From Sphingobium_A sp965228065 (lineage in GTDB: Bacteria > Pseudomonadota > Alphaproteobacteria > Sphingomonadales > Sphingomonadaceae), in NCBI GenBank assembly GCA_965228065.1, contig OZ245788.1:1798001-1862000 (forward strand): a DNA stretch of 64,000 nucleotides, read 5' to 3'. Shown piece after piece: positions 45,619 to 54,119 of this stretch. The translations under genes and the position numbers were made by a program. Position 1 is the stretch's first letter. Every line of letters begins with the position of its first letter. The notes below the pieces were generated by a model. It was not told the DNA's origin. It did no database searches and worked only from the letters and a program-made list of their open reading frames with translations.

Positions 45619-45680
45619 AAGCGAATCGCATTTTTTTGAGAATTTTTTCGGGTCAAAAAAACCAAGAAATCTCAATGCAT

Positions 45681-47282
45681 TCATTCCATCGTTTCGGCAG
45701 TGATTGCGATCTGGATGGTGAATTTTCCGCCTTCGGGGTCGCGTTCGAGCGGCGAACGAAGTTGCCGAGACAATCCTTCGAGCACACGGCCGAAGCGATT
45801 TTCCATCCGCTGCAGCAGATCGGGCGTCTCCACCAGAGCGGAAGAGGTGACGCTCAGTCGGGCATGGCCGGCCGAAATCGCGACCATGTCGATGCGAATG
45901 GCCGCGTGTGGATCGGTGAGCAGTGACAATTCGATCAACTCGGTCAACAGAAAGGCGACCGGAACCGCGACGTCCTGATTGGCATAGCAGGGGCAGATAT
46001 CGATGGCGATTGGCGGAACCGGGTCGCCTTCCCGCACCGAACCGCGAATATTCTGAGCCAGTTCGCCGACCAGGGAACGCATGCTGACGCCGCGATTTTC
46101 CTCCAGTTCGGCATAATGGTTGCGATGAACCACGGCGAGCGCGTCCACGCGGCGCTGGATCGAGGCATAGGCGCGGACCACATCGGGCTGGACCTGCCCG
46201 CGTGCGTGCAGGTTGATGAGGCTCGCGACCACCTGAAGGTTGTTCTTGACCCGATGATGGACCTCACGGGTCAATCGCGTCTGGCGCGCAAGGCCGGCGG
46301 CGAGTTCCGCTTCGTGGGTCGAGATGGTCTCGGTGATGCGGCGGAATGTCTCGCTCAACTGACGCAATTCCTGCGCGGACGTGTCCATGCCGCTCAAGGG
46401 CTCGACGATATCGCCGGGCTTGTAGCCGGAAACCGCGCGCTCCAGCCGCCGCAACGGGCGGATGAGCATGCGGTTCACCACCAGCCAGCCGATCAGCGCG
46501 GCAGCCGCCCACATGACGAGCGGCAACAGGATTGAAAGAAGTTCGACAGGACTGAACGGCGTACGCGCCATGGTGATCTCGGCATTCAGCCCGGTGCTGC
46601 CGATGGGCGCGGTCATCGTCTCATAGCCGACAATACCCGCCTGCGCTGTGAGCTGAATCAGCGGTAGGACCTTTTGCTCGCCGACGAGGGAAAATGCGTA
46701 GGGGACGGGGGAGGCGCCCGAAGCGACCGCGCCGGCCATGGTGCGATCGGAATAGCGCAGGATGCCGACGCCGCCGCCGTCAGGGCCGGGCACGACGACG
46801 TCGAGCCTGTCGGTGCCAAGCTGGTAATCGGGTGGCGAGGCCGCGTCGAGCGCAAGCGTACTGGGGCGCTGCGGTGCGAAACCGGGCGAGGCGCACCATG
46901 GCGCGGAGGCAGCGCCAAACAGCGCGAATTGCGGCGTGCCTCCCGATTGGGCGGCAAGAATCTCGCTAAAGCGCGAGCAACGGTCCAGATCGTCGGGATG
47001 TGTCGCCCAGGCACGCATGGTGACGCGTGCGAGTGATGAGTCCGACGCCCAGGATGACGCCAGTTGCCGGGCATTCTCCGTCAACGCAATCCGCATCTGC
47101 GCGCGTTTTTCGAGATCGGCGGTGCGGCTGGACTGCAACGTCGCGAGGAACGCAATCAGGCCCAGCGGCAATAGCGCCAGGCTGAGGATCATGAAGACCC
47201 GGAAGCCGGTTGAACGGTTCACCAGGGAAAATCGACCTGCTCTCAGGCCGGGTGGCTGATGATCCTGATCTAGCGCCGACAC
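45681..47282 (-). CDS. PhyP-like HisKA_2 sensor protein with degenerate ATPase domain
   Basis: A 533-residue membrane protein with two transmembrane helices (about residues 28-50 and 247-270) flanking a periplasmic sensor domain. A HAMP-like linker follows, then a HisKA_2 dimerisation domain with the phospho-accepting His in REVHHRVKNNLQ (near 340). The C-terminal HATPase region is poor: the N box reads TELIELSLL without its asparagine, and no DxG or GLGL boxes are visible. In Sphingomonas such a protein, PhyP, sits at this locus and dephosphorylates PhyR. I infer the same role here. It starts at a GTG six bases after nepR, so the two are cotranscribed. Confidence 0.82.
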   Translation of the reverse strand: MSALDQDHQPPGLRAGRFSLVNRSTGFRVFMILSLALLPLGLIAFLATLQSSRTADLEKRAQMRIALTENARQLASSWASDSSLARVTMRAWATHPDDLDRCSRFSEILAAQSGGTPQFALFGAASAPWCASPGFAPQRPSTLALDAASPPDYQLGTDRLDVVVPGPDGGGVGILRYSDRTMAGAVASGASPVPYAFSLVGEQKVLPLIQLTAQAGIVGYETMTAPIGSTGLNAEITMARTPFSPVELLSILLPLVMWAAAALIGWLVVNRMLIRPLRRLERAVSGYKPGDIVEPLSGMDTSAQELRQLSETFRRITETISTHEAELAAGLARQTRLTREVHHRVKNNLQVVASLINLHARGQVQPDVVRAYASIQRRVDALAVVHRNHYAELEENRGVSMRSLVGELAQNIRGSVREGDPVPPIAIDICPCYANQDVAVPVAFLLTELIELSLLTDPHAAIRIDMVAISAGHARLSVTSSALVETPDLLQRMENRFGRVLEGLSRQLRSPLERDPEGGKFTIQIAITAETME

Positions 47283-47288
47283 ATGCGA

Positions 47289-47477
47289 TCAGCCGAGCTT
47301 GCCCAGCAGATCGAGCATTTCCTGGGGCACCGATTCGTCGATGGTCCTTTGATATATCGAACGCAGCGCCTCACCCACGACCGGATTCCGGTCGCTGGAG
47401 GTCTTGCCTTTCGACTTTCCCTTCTTGGTCGGATCGCGAAGCGCGTCCGTCTTTTCCGATTTATTGCCTGCCGCCAC
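47289..47477 (-). CDS. nepR: Anti-sigma factor NepR
   Basis: A 62-residue protein whose C-terminal half (VGEALRSIYQRTIDES, then VPQEMLDLLGKL) is the NepR helix pair that binds EcfG and, under stress, phosphorylated PhyR. The N-terminus is Lys/Ser-rich and disordered. I chose the GTG at 47475-47477, which gives the usual NepR length and has a G-rich ribosome site; the open frame runs to 47687 through the phyR promoter region. It is divergent from phyR, the standard arrangement. Confidence 0.88.
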   Translation of the reverse strand: MAAGNKSEKTDALRDPTKKGKSKGKTSSDRNPVVGEALRSIYQRTIDESVPQEMLDLLGKLG

Positions 47478-47722
47478 CGGTGATCCATTCCCCCCGAAAA
47501 TCTCGATCAACAAAATGAATGCCGCAAAAAGCGGCAAATAGGCCGATCCGGTATTCGCCGGTTCGGCACCGGTATATTTTAAGGTCCACGCATGAAACAA
47601 AAAAACGCTTCGATAGTTCCATGCTCGACGTGAAAGGTTCGTTTTTTTGCGTAAAGGGGGCGGGGGTTGCAAAGCCCTGTCCGTCAAATCACAAGGTCAG
47701 TACCTACAGGAGCTTCTCATCG

Positions 47723-48523
47723 ATGTCGCTTGGACAACAGCTTGCGCCGCATCTTCCGTTCCTCCGCCGCTATGCGCGCGCGCTGACCGGCAGCCAGAAT
47801 CATGGCGACGCCTATGTGCGCGCAGCACTTGAGGCGATCGTCGACGCCCCCGATCAGTTCCCTCGCGACGTGGATCCCAGACTGGGGCTGTATCGTACCT
47901 TCCAGGCGATCTGGACCTCCGCCAATCTCGACGAACTGGATCTGATCGCGGATCGGGGACCCGATGTACCCGAAGCAATCGCGCAGGCGAGGCTGGCTGC
48001 GGTCACACCGCTTTCGCGTCAGGCATTGCTGCTGACGTCAATGGAGGGTTTCTCGAATGAGGATGCCGCCTATCTGATCGAAGCGACGCCGGCCGAGGTC
48101 GAAGGGCTGGTTGCCGAGGCGCTGACCGAGATCGAGCGCCAGACCCGCGCCGCGGTGCTGATCATCGAGGACGAGCCGATCATCGCCATGGATATCGAAA
48201 CGATCGTCCGCGATCTGGGTCATGACGTGACCGGCGTTGCCGTCACGCGCGACGAGGCCGTGGCGCAGGCCAGGGCGCGTCGCCCCGGTCTGGTACTGGC
48301 GGATATCCAGCTTGCCGATGACAGCAGCGGCATCGATGCGGTGAAGGACATTCTGGCCGAGTTCAGCGTGCCGGTGATCTTCATCACCGCATTCCCCGAA
48401 CGTTTGCTCACCGGCGAACGCCCGGAGCCGACCTTCCTGATCACCAAGCCCTTCCAGCGCTCGACCGTGAAAGCGGCGATCGCGCAGGCCCTGTTCTTCG
48501 ACGCAGCGACGGTTCCGGCCTGA
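47723..48523 (+). CDS. phyR: Stress response regulator PhyR
   Basis: The anti-anti-sigma factor of the general stress response, 266 residues. An N-terminal sigma-factor-like domain (about residues 5-140, beginning LAPHLPFLRRYARALTG) is fused to a receiver domain (about 144-262). The receiver has the acidic pair E149/D150, the phospho-acceptor D194 in VLADIQLADD, and the conserved lysine in LITKPF. When phosphorylated it sequesters NepR and frees EcfG. The ATG at 47723 has an AGGAG site upstream. No EcfG promoter is evident in its leader. Confidence 0.95.
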   Translation: MSLGQQLAPHLPFLRRYARALTGSQNHGDAYVRAALEAIVDAPDQFPRDVDPRLGLYRTFQAIWTSANLDELDLIADRGPDVPEAIAQARLAAVTPLSRQALLLTSMEGFSNEDAAYLIEATPAEVEGLVAEALTEIERQTRAAVLIIEDEPIIAMDIETIVRDLGHDVTGVAVTRDEAVAQARARRPGLVLADIQLADDSSGIDAVKDILAEFSVPVIFITAFPERLLTGERPEPTFLITKPFQRSTVKAAIAQALFFDAATVPA

Positions 48524-48673
48524 GAGGTCGTTTGAGAAAGCCGGTACCGGCCCGCTCCCCCGATCAACCTTCCGATACGGTGATGCTGTTCGGTGGTTGG
48601 GTGGGCGCGCGCCTGTACCGCGTTTTTTCAAACGCGCTTTGACTGGTTCCCGAGTTCCCACCGTTCCACTTAC

Positions 48674-48698
48674 GGAACTGTGGGGCCCGCTCGACGTT
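48674..48698 (+). promoter_or_regulatory. EcfG-type promoter upstream of the small membrane protein and ecfG
   Basis: GGAAC (48674-48678), 16 bases, CGTT (48695-48698): an exact EcfG consensus. The predicted start near 48705 lies after the ATG at 48700 but before the one at 48733, so it also sets the start of the downstream small gene. It implies positive autoregulation of ecfG. Confidence 0.8.
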
Positions 48699-48732
48699 CA
48701 TGCACCTGAGCGACACCGCGAAAGGGCAGATC

Positions 48733-48867
48733 ATGGCCGACGAGCAACAGCATATAACCACCGAAGATGCGCGCGCTGGCGCAACGCCCCATATGACGCG
48801 CTATATATTGGGGTTCTCGCTGGTGGCGGTGATCATTATTTTCGCCGTGATCCTGTTCGTCCGCTGA
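48733..48867 (+). CDS. 44-residue single-span membrane protein in the ecfG operon
   Basis: A small frame (MADEQQHITTEDARAG...) with a hydrophilic N-terminal half and one C-terminal transmembrane helix (about residues 24-42, ILGFSLVAVIIIFAVILF) ending in VR. It lies just downstream of the EcfG promoter, has an AAGGG site eight bases before its ATG, and precedes ecfG by 94 bases. I know no family for it. Its position suggests a stress-induced small membrane protein, perhaps acting on the upstream sensors. Confidence 0.65.
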   Translation: MADEQQHITTEDARAGATPHMTRYILGFSLVAVIIIFAVILFVR

Positions 48868-48961
48868 CGGCTGGGCAGTGTTTTCGGTTGGCCGCGAGGG
48901 CGGCGCGATGCTAGGCGCAGATGGACCGCGGCTGGTGACTGGCTTCGGAGCGGGTAGGCAA

Positions 48962-49621
48962 ATGACGAATGAAAACAGGCAGGAGCCCGCTGAGGCCGAT
49001 GCCGTCGAGGAGGGTGAAGGCCTTCCCGTCGAACATATCTCGCTGAGCGACGACGATTTCAAAGTAGAGCTGGCGCGGGTCATTCCGCATCTCCGCGCTT
49101 TTGGTCGTTCGTTGTCCGGCAATGCCGACCTGGCGGATGATCTGGTTCAGGAAACGCTGATGAAGGCCTGGGCTGCGCGCAAGCGCTTCCTGGCCGGGAC
49201 CAACATGCGTGCATGGACGTTCATCATCCTGCGCAACCTGTATCTCTCCCAGATGCGCCGCGCGCGATTCAAGGGCGAGTGGGACGATCTTACGGCGGAT
49301 CGCATTCTGGCCGCACCGGCCAGCCAAGACCGTCACGTCGAGCTTGCCGATATGCAGCGCGCATTGCTGATGCTGCCGCAGCCGCAGCGCGAGGCGCTGA
49401 TCCTGGTCGGAGCCGGTGGCTTCGCCTATGAGGAAGCCGCCGAGATTTGCGGTGTTGCCGTTGGCACGATCAAAAGCCGCGTCGCGCGTGGCCGCGTGGC
49501 GCTTGAGCAGATCATGAGCGACAATTCGCTTGGCCCCCGCAGCGAGTATCAGGCGGAAACGGGCCGCACCGCGCTCGAAACGATCATGGGTCAGGTGGAC
49601 GAACTCAGCCGCGATCGCTGA
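48962..49621 (+). CDS. ecfG: General stress sigma factor EcfG (ECF15 family)
   Basis: A 219-residue ECF sigma factor. Region 2 is ADDLVQETLMKAWAARKRF with the RAWTFIILRNLYLSQMRR helix (about residues 58-105); region 4 is QREALILVGAGGFAYEEAAEICGVAVGTIKSRVARGR (about 140-175). It has a longer acidic N-terminus and a C-terminal extension. It directs transcription from GGAAC/CGTT promoters. The start ATG at 48962 is preferred; a frame from 48878 would add residues without homology. Flanking nepR, phyR and a NepR paralogue confirm its identity. Confidence 0.93.
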   Translation: MTNENRQEPAEADAVEEGEGLPVEHISLSDDDFKVELARVIPHLRAFGRSLSGNADLADDLVQETLMKAWAARKRFLAGTNMRAWTFIILRNLYLSQMRRARFKGEWDDLTADRILAAPASQDRHVELADMQRALLMLPQPQREALILVGAGGFAYEEAAEICGVAVGTIKSRVARGRVALEQIMSDNSLGPRSEYQAETGRTALETIMGQVDELSRDR

Positions 49622-49792
49622 GTCGTCCTCCGACCTGTCGCTCCGGCGAAAGGATCTCCCGAGCGACGTCGAGGGGCCGAAGCCTATCCGGTCCTATCGC
49701 TTCCGTGAGCATGTCGGCATTGTATCGGCTCCCGCTTTCGCTGGAGCAACGGCCGGGTTTTGAATTTTGCGAGGTCGACCGGAGCAGTTGGC

Positions 49793-49957
49793 CTAGCCCA
49801 ACTTCTCCAGCAAGTCCGCCATGTCGGGCGGCAGGTGATTCAGCCTGCCGCGAAACGCTGCGCGAAGTGCATTGCCGACACCATCGGAAGGCTTCGGCAT
49901 CTCCACAAGCCTCTGGCGGGCGCAGCTCGCATCTGTCCGGGGGATACGCGATTCCAT
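49793..49957 (-). CDS. Second NepR-like small protein
   Basis: A 54-residue frame ending VGNALRAAFRGRLNHLPP then DMADLLEKLG. Aligned by eye with the NepR of this window (VGEALRSIYQ...VPQEMLDLLGKLG), about 13 of 28 positions agree, including VG.ALR, P, M, DLL and KLG. It is convergent with ecfG and divergent from glnE. The ATG at 49955-49957 is a choice; an internal ATG at 49900 would leave only 35 residues. It is probably a second anti-sigma factor or a decoy for PhyR. Confidence 0.72.
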   Translation of the reverse strand: MESRIPRTDASCARQRLVEMPKPSDGVGNALRAAFRGRLNHLPPDMADLLEKLG

Positions 49958-49965
49958 GAATGAAT

Positions 49966-49990
49966 AACGCGGCTTGGCCGGCAAGGTTGC
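49966..49990 (-). promoter_or_regulatory. Near-consensus EcfG promoter before the NepR-like gene
   Basis: On the minus strand: GCAAC-N16-CGTT, one base from the consensus (GGAAC). The predicted start would fall at about the start codon, so the message would be leaderless or begin at a later codon. This is tentative. Confidence 0.35.
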
Positions 49991-50034
49991 GCCGCCGATT
50001 GTCTTTCGCCCCGCCCGCCCGCTAAAGCGCCCGG

Positions 50035-52737
50035 ATGAACCCGAAAGAAGCGATAGCGGATGCATTGAAGCGGGCCACGGGCGATGCCCCGTTCCTGCGC
50101 CATGCGATCGAACGCAATGTCGATCTGGCCGACCTGCTGACCGCCGGCGATCTGGATGGCGCGCTGGCTCTGGCGATGCGTCGTGGCGATGATGCGGAGA
50201 CTGTGGGGGCAGGATTGCGGCGCGAACGCGCTGCGCTCGCGCTGGTACTGGCAGTGGGCGACCTTGCCGGGTTGCTCAGCATGGAAGCGGTGACGCAGGC
50301 ATTGTCCGATCTGGCGGATCGCGCGCTCGATCGCGCCATCGCGGCAGCGATCGAGGAACGGACTCCCGGCGAAGCGTCGCGCGGTTTTGCCGCGCTGGCG
50401 CTGGGCAAGCATGGTAGCCGGGAGCTCAACTATTCCTCCGACATCGATCCCATCCTGATCTTCGATCCGGAGACTTTGCCGCGCCGTGCGCGCGAAGAAC
50501 CGGTGGAAGCGGCGGTTCGCATCGCACGCCGCGTGGTCGAGCTTCTGCAGGCGCGTGATGGGGATGGCTATGTGTTTCGGGTCGATCTGCGGTTGCGCCC
50601 GTCGCCGGAAGCGACGCCGCTCGCGCTGCCCGTGAATGCCGCGATCTCTCACTATGAATCGAGTGCGCTGCCGTGGGAACGCGCGGCTTTCATTCGCGCC
50701 CGCGCGGCAGCGGGCGATACCGCGCTCGGCGAAACCTTCCTGACGGCAATCCGTCCGTTCGTCTGGCGGCGCGGGCTCGATTATGGCGCGATTGCGCAGA
50801 TCCGCGGCATTTCCCGGCGGATTCGCGACCATCATTCCCAGGGGCAGAAATTCGGGCCGGGCTATGATCTCAAGCGTGGGCGCGGCGGCATTCGCGAAGT
50901 CGAGTTCTTCACGCAGATCCATCAACTCATCTATGGCGGCCGCGACGAGACGTTGCGCGCGCCAGCGACGCTCGATGCGCTTGCCGCATTGAAGGCCGCA
51001 GGGCGGGTGGAGCCCGATGTCGAGGATGCTCTCGCCCATTCCTACCGCTTGTACCGCACCATCGAGCACAGGCTGCAGATGGTCGACGACCAGCAGACCC
51101 ACAGCCTGCCGCGCGATCCGGCGGCGCTGGACGGGGTCGGGCGGTTGCATGGTCTGGCCGATGGCGCGGCACTGATCGATCTGCTCGAAGGGCCGGTGGA
51201 GACGGTCGGCCGGATCTACGACAGTCTCGACGCGCCCGAAGAGGGTAGCGCCGCCGTTTCGCACGACCCGGATCGCCTGGCCGCACAGCTTTCGGCGGCG
51301 GGTTTCGTCGATCCACAGGCCGCGCTGGCGCGCATCGAGCGCTGGCGCGACGGGTCGCTTCGCGCGCTGCGCACCGATGCCGCACGCGCCGCGCTGGAGG
51401 ATGTGCTGCCCGGACTGGTGGCCGCGATCGGCGGCGCGCCCGACCCCAATGGAGCGCTCAACCGGCTCGACGACATGATCGCCAGGCTGCCCAGTGCGAT
51501 CAATCTGTTCCGCCTGCTCGGCGCGCGGCCGGCGCTGGCGCGGCTGCTGGGCGAGATATTGAGCCATGCGCCGACACTGGCGGAACTGCTTGGGCGGCGC
51601 CCCGAACTGCTCGACGGATTGATCGACGCGACCGCGCTCGAGCCGCAGCCGTCGGTCGAGATGCTGGTCGAGGAATTCGGCCATTGCGAGCGTGATGCCG
51701 ATTACCAGCAACTGCTCGATGCGGTTCGGCAGAAGGTGAATGAACGCCGCTTCGCGCTGGGCGCACAGATCGTCGCCGGCGTCGGGGATCCGGTGGAGGT
51801 CGGCCGCGGCTATTGCCGCGTGGCCGAGGCGGCGATCGAGATATTGGCGGGTGCGACGGTCGCCGCGTTCGAAGCGGTGCATGGCAAGGTGCCTGACAGC
51901 GAACTGCTCATCCTTGGGCTCGGCCGGCTCGGCGGCGGATCGCTCACCCATGCGTCCGATCTCGATCTGATCTATGTCTTCACCGGCGATCATGCCGCCG
52001 AATCCACGGGCGCGAAGCCACTTGGCGCCGTCCAATATTACAACCGGCTATGCCAGCGGATCAGCGGCGCACTGTCGGTGCCGACCGCATCGGGGCCACT
52101 CTACGAGGTCGATACCCGGCTGCGGCCCTCGGGCGCGCAGGGGCCGCTGGCCGTCTCGCTGGCCGGGTTCGAGAAATATCAGCGCGAAAGCGCCTGGACC
52201 TGGGAGCATATGGCGCTCACGCGTGCGCGCGCCGTGTTCGGATCGGCCGCCGGGCGAGCCGCGATCGACGGGATCGTCCACGCGGTGCTGACCCGCCCGC
52301 GCGATACCGCCAAGCTGCTCGCCGATGCGGTCTCGATGCGCGCGGAGATGGCCAAGCACAAGCCGGCGGCCGGCCCGCTCGACGTGAAGCTGATCGACGG
52401 CGGTCTGGTCGATCTGGAATTCTGCGTGCACGTCGCGCAGCTTCGCTATGGCGAAGGCTTCGATACGCGGCTGCGTCGCGCGATCGTCGCGCTGAACCGG
52501 GCCGGGCATCTGCCTGGCGGGCTGGATGATGCACAGATGCTGCTCACCCGCATGCTTGTCACGCTCCGGCTCGTGTCGCCCGGTTGCGACGAGCCGTCGC
52601 CGACCGCACGGATGCTGGTCGCCAGGGCATGCGGCGCGAAGGATTGGGACGAACTGATGGCGGCCTATGCGGCGGCGCGAGAAACGATCGGGCAATGTTG
52701 GCAAGGCGTGGTTGCCGAGGCTGAGGAGAAAAGATGA
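50035..52737 (+). CDS. glnE: Bifunctional glutamine synthetase adenylyltransferase/removase GlnE
   Basis: Controls glutamine synthetase by adding or removing AMP in response to PII and glutamine. It has 900 residues with two nucleotidyltransferase halves. The first is ALGKHGSRELNYSSDIDPILIF (about residues 120-140, AMP removal) and the second LGLGRLGGGSLTHASDLDLIYVF (about 625-645, AMP addition), each followed by a GlnD-like domain. It ends in ATGATG overlapping the peroxiredoxin gene by four bases. Confidence 0.95.
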   Translation: MNPKEAIADALKRATGDAPFLRHAIERNVDLADLLTAGDLDGALALAMRRGDDAETVGAGLRRERAALALVLAVGDLAGLLSMEAVTQALSDLADRALDRAIAAAIEERTPGEASRGFAALALGKHGSRELNYSSDIDPILIFDPETLPRRAREEPVEAAVRIARRVVELLQARDGDGYVFRVDLRLRPSPEATPLALPVNAAISHYESSALPWERAAFIRARAAAGDTALGETFLTAIRPFVWRRGLDYGAIAQIRGISRRIRDHHSQGQKFGPGYDLKRGRGGIREVEFFTQIHQLIYGGRDETLRAPATLDALAALKAAGRVEPDVEDALAHSYRLYRTIEHRLQMVDDQQTHSLPRDPAALDGVGRLHGLADGAALIDLLEGPVETVGRIYDSLDAPEEGSAAVSHDPDRLAAQLSAAGFVDPQAALARIERWRDGSLRALRTDAARAALEDVLPGLVAAIGGAPDPNGALNRLDDMIARLPSAINLFRLLGARPALARLLGEILSHAPTLAELLGRRPELLDGLIDATALEPQPSVEMLVEEFGHCERDADYQQLLDAVRQKVNERRFALGAQIVAGVGDPVEVGRGYCRVAEAAIEILAGATVAAFEAVHGKVPDSELLILGLGRLGGGSLTHASDLDLIYVFTGDHAAESTGAKPLGAVQYYNRLCQRISGALSVPTASGPLYEVDTRLRPSGAQGPLAVSLAGFEKYQRESAWTWEHMALTRARAVFGSAAGRAAIDGIVHAVLTRPRDTAKLLADAVSMRAEMAKHKPAAGPLDVKLIDGGLVDLEFCVHVAQLRYGEGFDTRLRRAIVALNRAGHLPGGLDDAQMLLTRMLVTLRLVSPGCDEPSPTARMLVARACGAKDWDELMAAYAAARETIGQCWQGVVAEAEEKR

Positions 52738-53198
52738 TGCTGAATGAAGGCGACCAGGCTCCAGACGTGACGCTGGCGATGACCGACGGCACGACCCACA
52801 CATTGTCGGACTGGCGCGGCAAGGCGCTGGTCCTCTATTTCTATCCCAAGGACGATACGCCTGGCTGCACGACGGAAGCGCAGGCCTTCACCGCGGCGAT
52901 CGACGATTTTGCGGCAGCCGGCGCGGCGGTGGTCGGGGTTTCCAAGGACACAGCTGCCAAGCACGCCAAGTTCATCGGCAAATATGATCTGAAGGTCGAT
53001 CTGGCGAGCGATGTCGATGGTCTGGTGTGCGAGGCGTTCGGCACCTGGATCGAGAAGAGCCTTTATGGGCGCAAATATATGGGCATCGATCGCGCAACCT
53101 TCCTGATCGACGCGGACGGCAAGATTGCCCGCATCTGGCGCAAGGTGAAGGTGGCGGGACATGCCGAAGCGGTGCTGACGGCGGCGCAGGCGCTCTGA
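52734..53198 (+). CDS. bcp: Bcp/PrxQ-type thioredoxin-dependent peroxiredoxin
   Basis: Reduces peroxides with a reactive cysteine. The peroxidatic Cys sits in FYPKDDTPGCTTEAQAF (near residue 45). The usual resolving Cys five residues later is replaced by Gln (TTEAQAFT instead of TTEACSF), so it may resolve through another Cys (LVCEAFGTW, near 99) or act as a 1-Cys enzyme. It has 154 residues. Coupled to glnE by an ATGA overlap. Confidence 0.92.
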   Translation: MMLNEGDQAPDVTLAMTDGTTHTLSDWRGKALVLYFYPKDDTPGCTTEAQAFTAAIDDFAAAGAAVVGVSKDTAAKHAKFIGKYDLKVDLASDVDGLVCEAFGTWIEKSLYGRKYMGIDRATFLIDADGKIARIWRKVKVAGHAEAVLTAAQAL

Positions 53199-53202
53199 AG
53201 CC

Positions 53203-53982
53203 ATGACAAGCATTGCGGGCGCGATTCGTGGCGTTCTGCTGACCGCCGATCCGGCGGCAAAAGTCAGATTGGCGCGCAAGGTTGCCCGCGATTGGAAGCT
53301 GGGTCGGCTGGCGCACCGTTTCGACGTGCTGATGCCGGATAGTCCGCTGCGACCGGCGGAGCCTGAACTGCTGCCGGCCAATCGTATGCCCAGGCGCGGG
53401 CGCGGCGGATCTGAACGCGGGCGGATCGCGATGCTCCACGCGATCGCCCATATCGAATATGCGGCGATCGACCTCGCCTTCGACATGGCAGGCCGGTTCG
53501 GTGCGCAATTCCCGCGCGACTTTGTCGACGACTGGATAGGCGTGGGCGCCGACGAGGCGATGCATTTCGCTTTGCTCGATCGCCGGCTGCGCGCGCTGGG
53601 CAGCCATTATGGCGCGATGCCCGCGCATGATGGGTTGTGGGAGGCGGCAGGGGAGACTTCGCATGACGTTCGCGCCCGTCTCGCGGTGGTGCCGATGGTG
53701 CTGGAGGCGCGCGGTCTGGACGTGACCCAGGACATGGTTCGCCGCTTCCGCGATTCGGGCGACGAGGCCTCGGCGCGGATCCTGGAACGCATCTATGTCG
53801 ACGAGATCCGGCATGTCGGCGCCGGGACGAAATGGTTCCATCGCACGTGTCGAAGCGATGATTCGAACCCGGTCATTTTGTGGAAACTGCTGGTAAATCG
53901 CCATTTCCGCGGCGTGCTTAAGCCTCCGTTCAACGACTCGGCGCGGTCGGCAGCCGGTTTAACGCAAGACTATTACCGCTGA
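53203..53982 (+). CDS. DUF455 ferritin-like protein
   Basis: A 259-residue helical protein. Four acidic/histidine clusters (AIAHIEYAAIDLAFD, ADEAMHFALLD, VLEARGLDVT and VDEIRHVGAGTKWF) have the E...ExxH pattern of a di-iron ferritin-like fold and match DUF455. The function is unknown. The start ATG is five bases after the bcp stop, giving a glnE-bcp-DUF455 operon. Confidence 0.85.
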   Translation: MTSIAGAIRGVLLTADPAAKVRLARKVARDWKLGRLAHRFDVLMPDSPLRPAEPELLPANRMPRRGRGGSERGRIAMLHAIAHIEYAAIDLAFDMAGRFGAQFPRDFVDDWIGVGADEAMHFALLDRRLRALGSHYGAMPAHDGLWEAAGETSHDVRARLAVVPMVLEARGLDVTQDMVRRFRDSGDEASARILERIYVDEIRHVGAGTKWFHRTCRSDDSNPVILWKLLVNRHFRGVLKPPFNDSARSAAGLTQDYYR

Positions 53983-54119
53983 CTTGTCGGCAGCCGCGCC
54001 GTGCAGCACACAGGCTTTGCACAACGGGCGGGGCAAATCCCGGTGCAGTTATGGTTCAAGACACGCTGGTCGCATCGGCGTTTCGACCGTCGATCTTTGG
54101 GGGCACAAAGAGCGTGGGT

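Noticed and set aside
47478..47722. Search for an EcfG promoter between nepR and phyR
   Set aside because: GGAAC and CGTT occur on the minus strand but only eight bases apart, too close. No consensus promoter was accepted.
49840..52035. A 731-codon minus-strand frame opposite glnE
   Set aside because: Shadow of glnE. The overlapping NepR-like frame at 49793-49957 is a different reading frame with real family similarity.
53850..53890. A GATTCGAACCC string resembling a tRNA T-arm
   Set aside because: It lies inside the DUF455 gene, and no acceptor or anticodon arm can be built around it.
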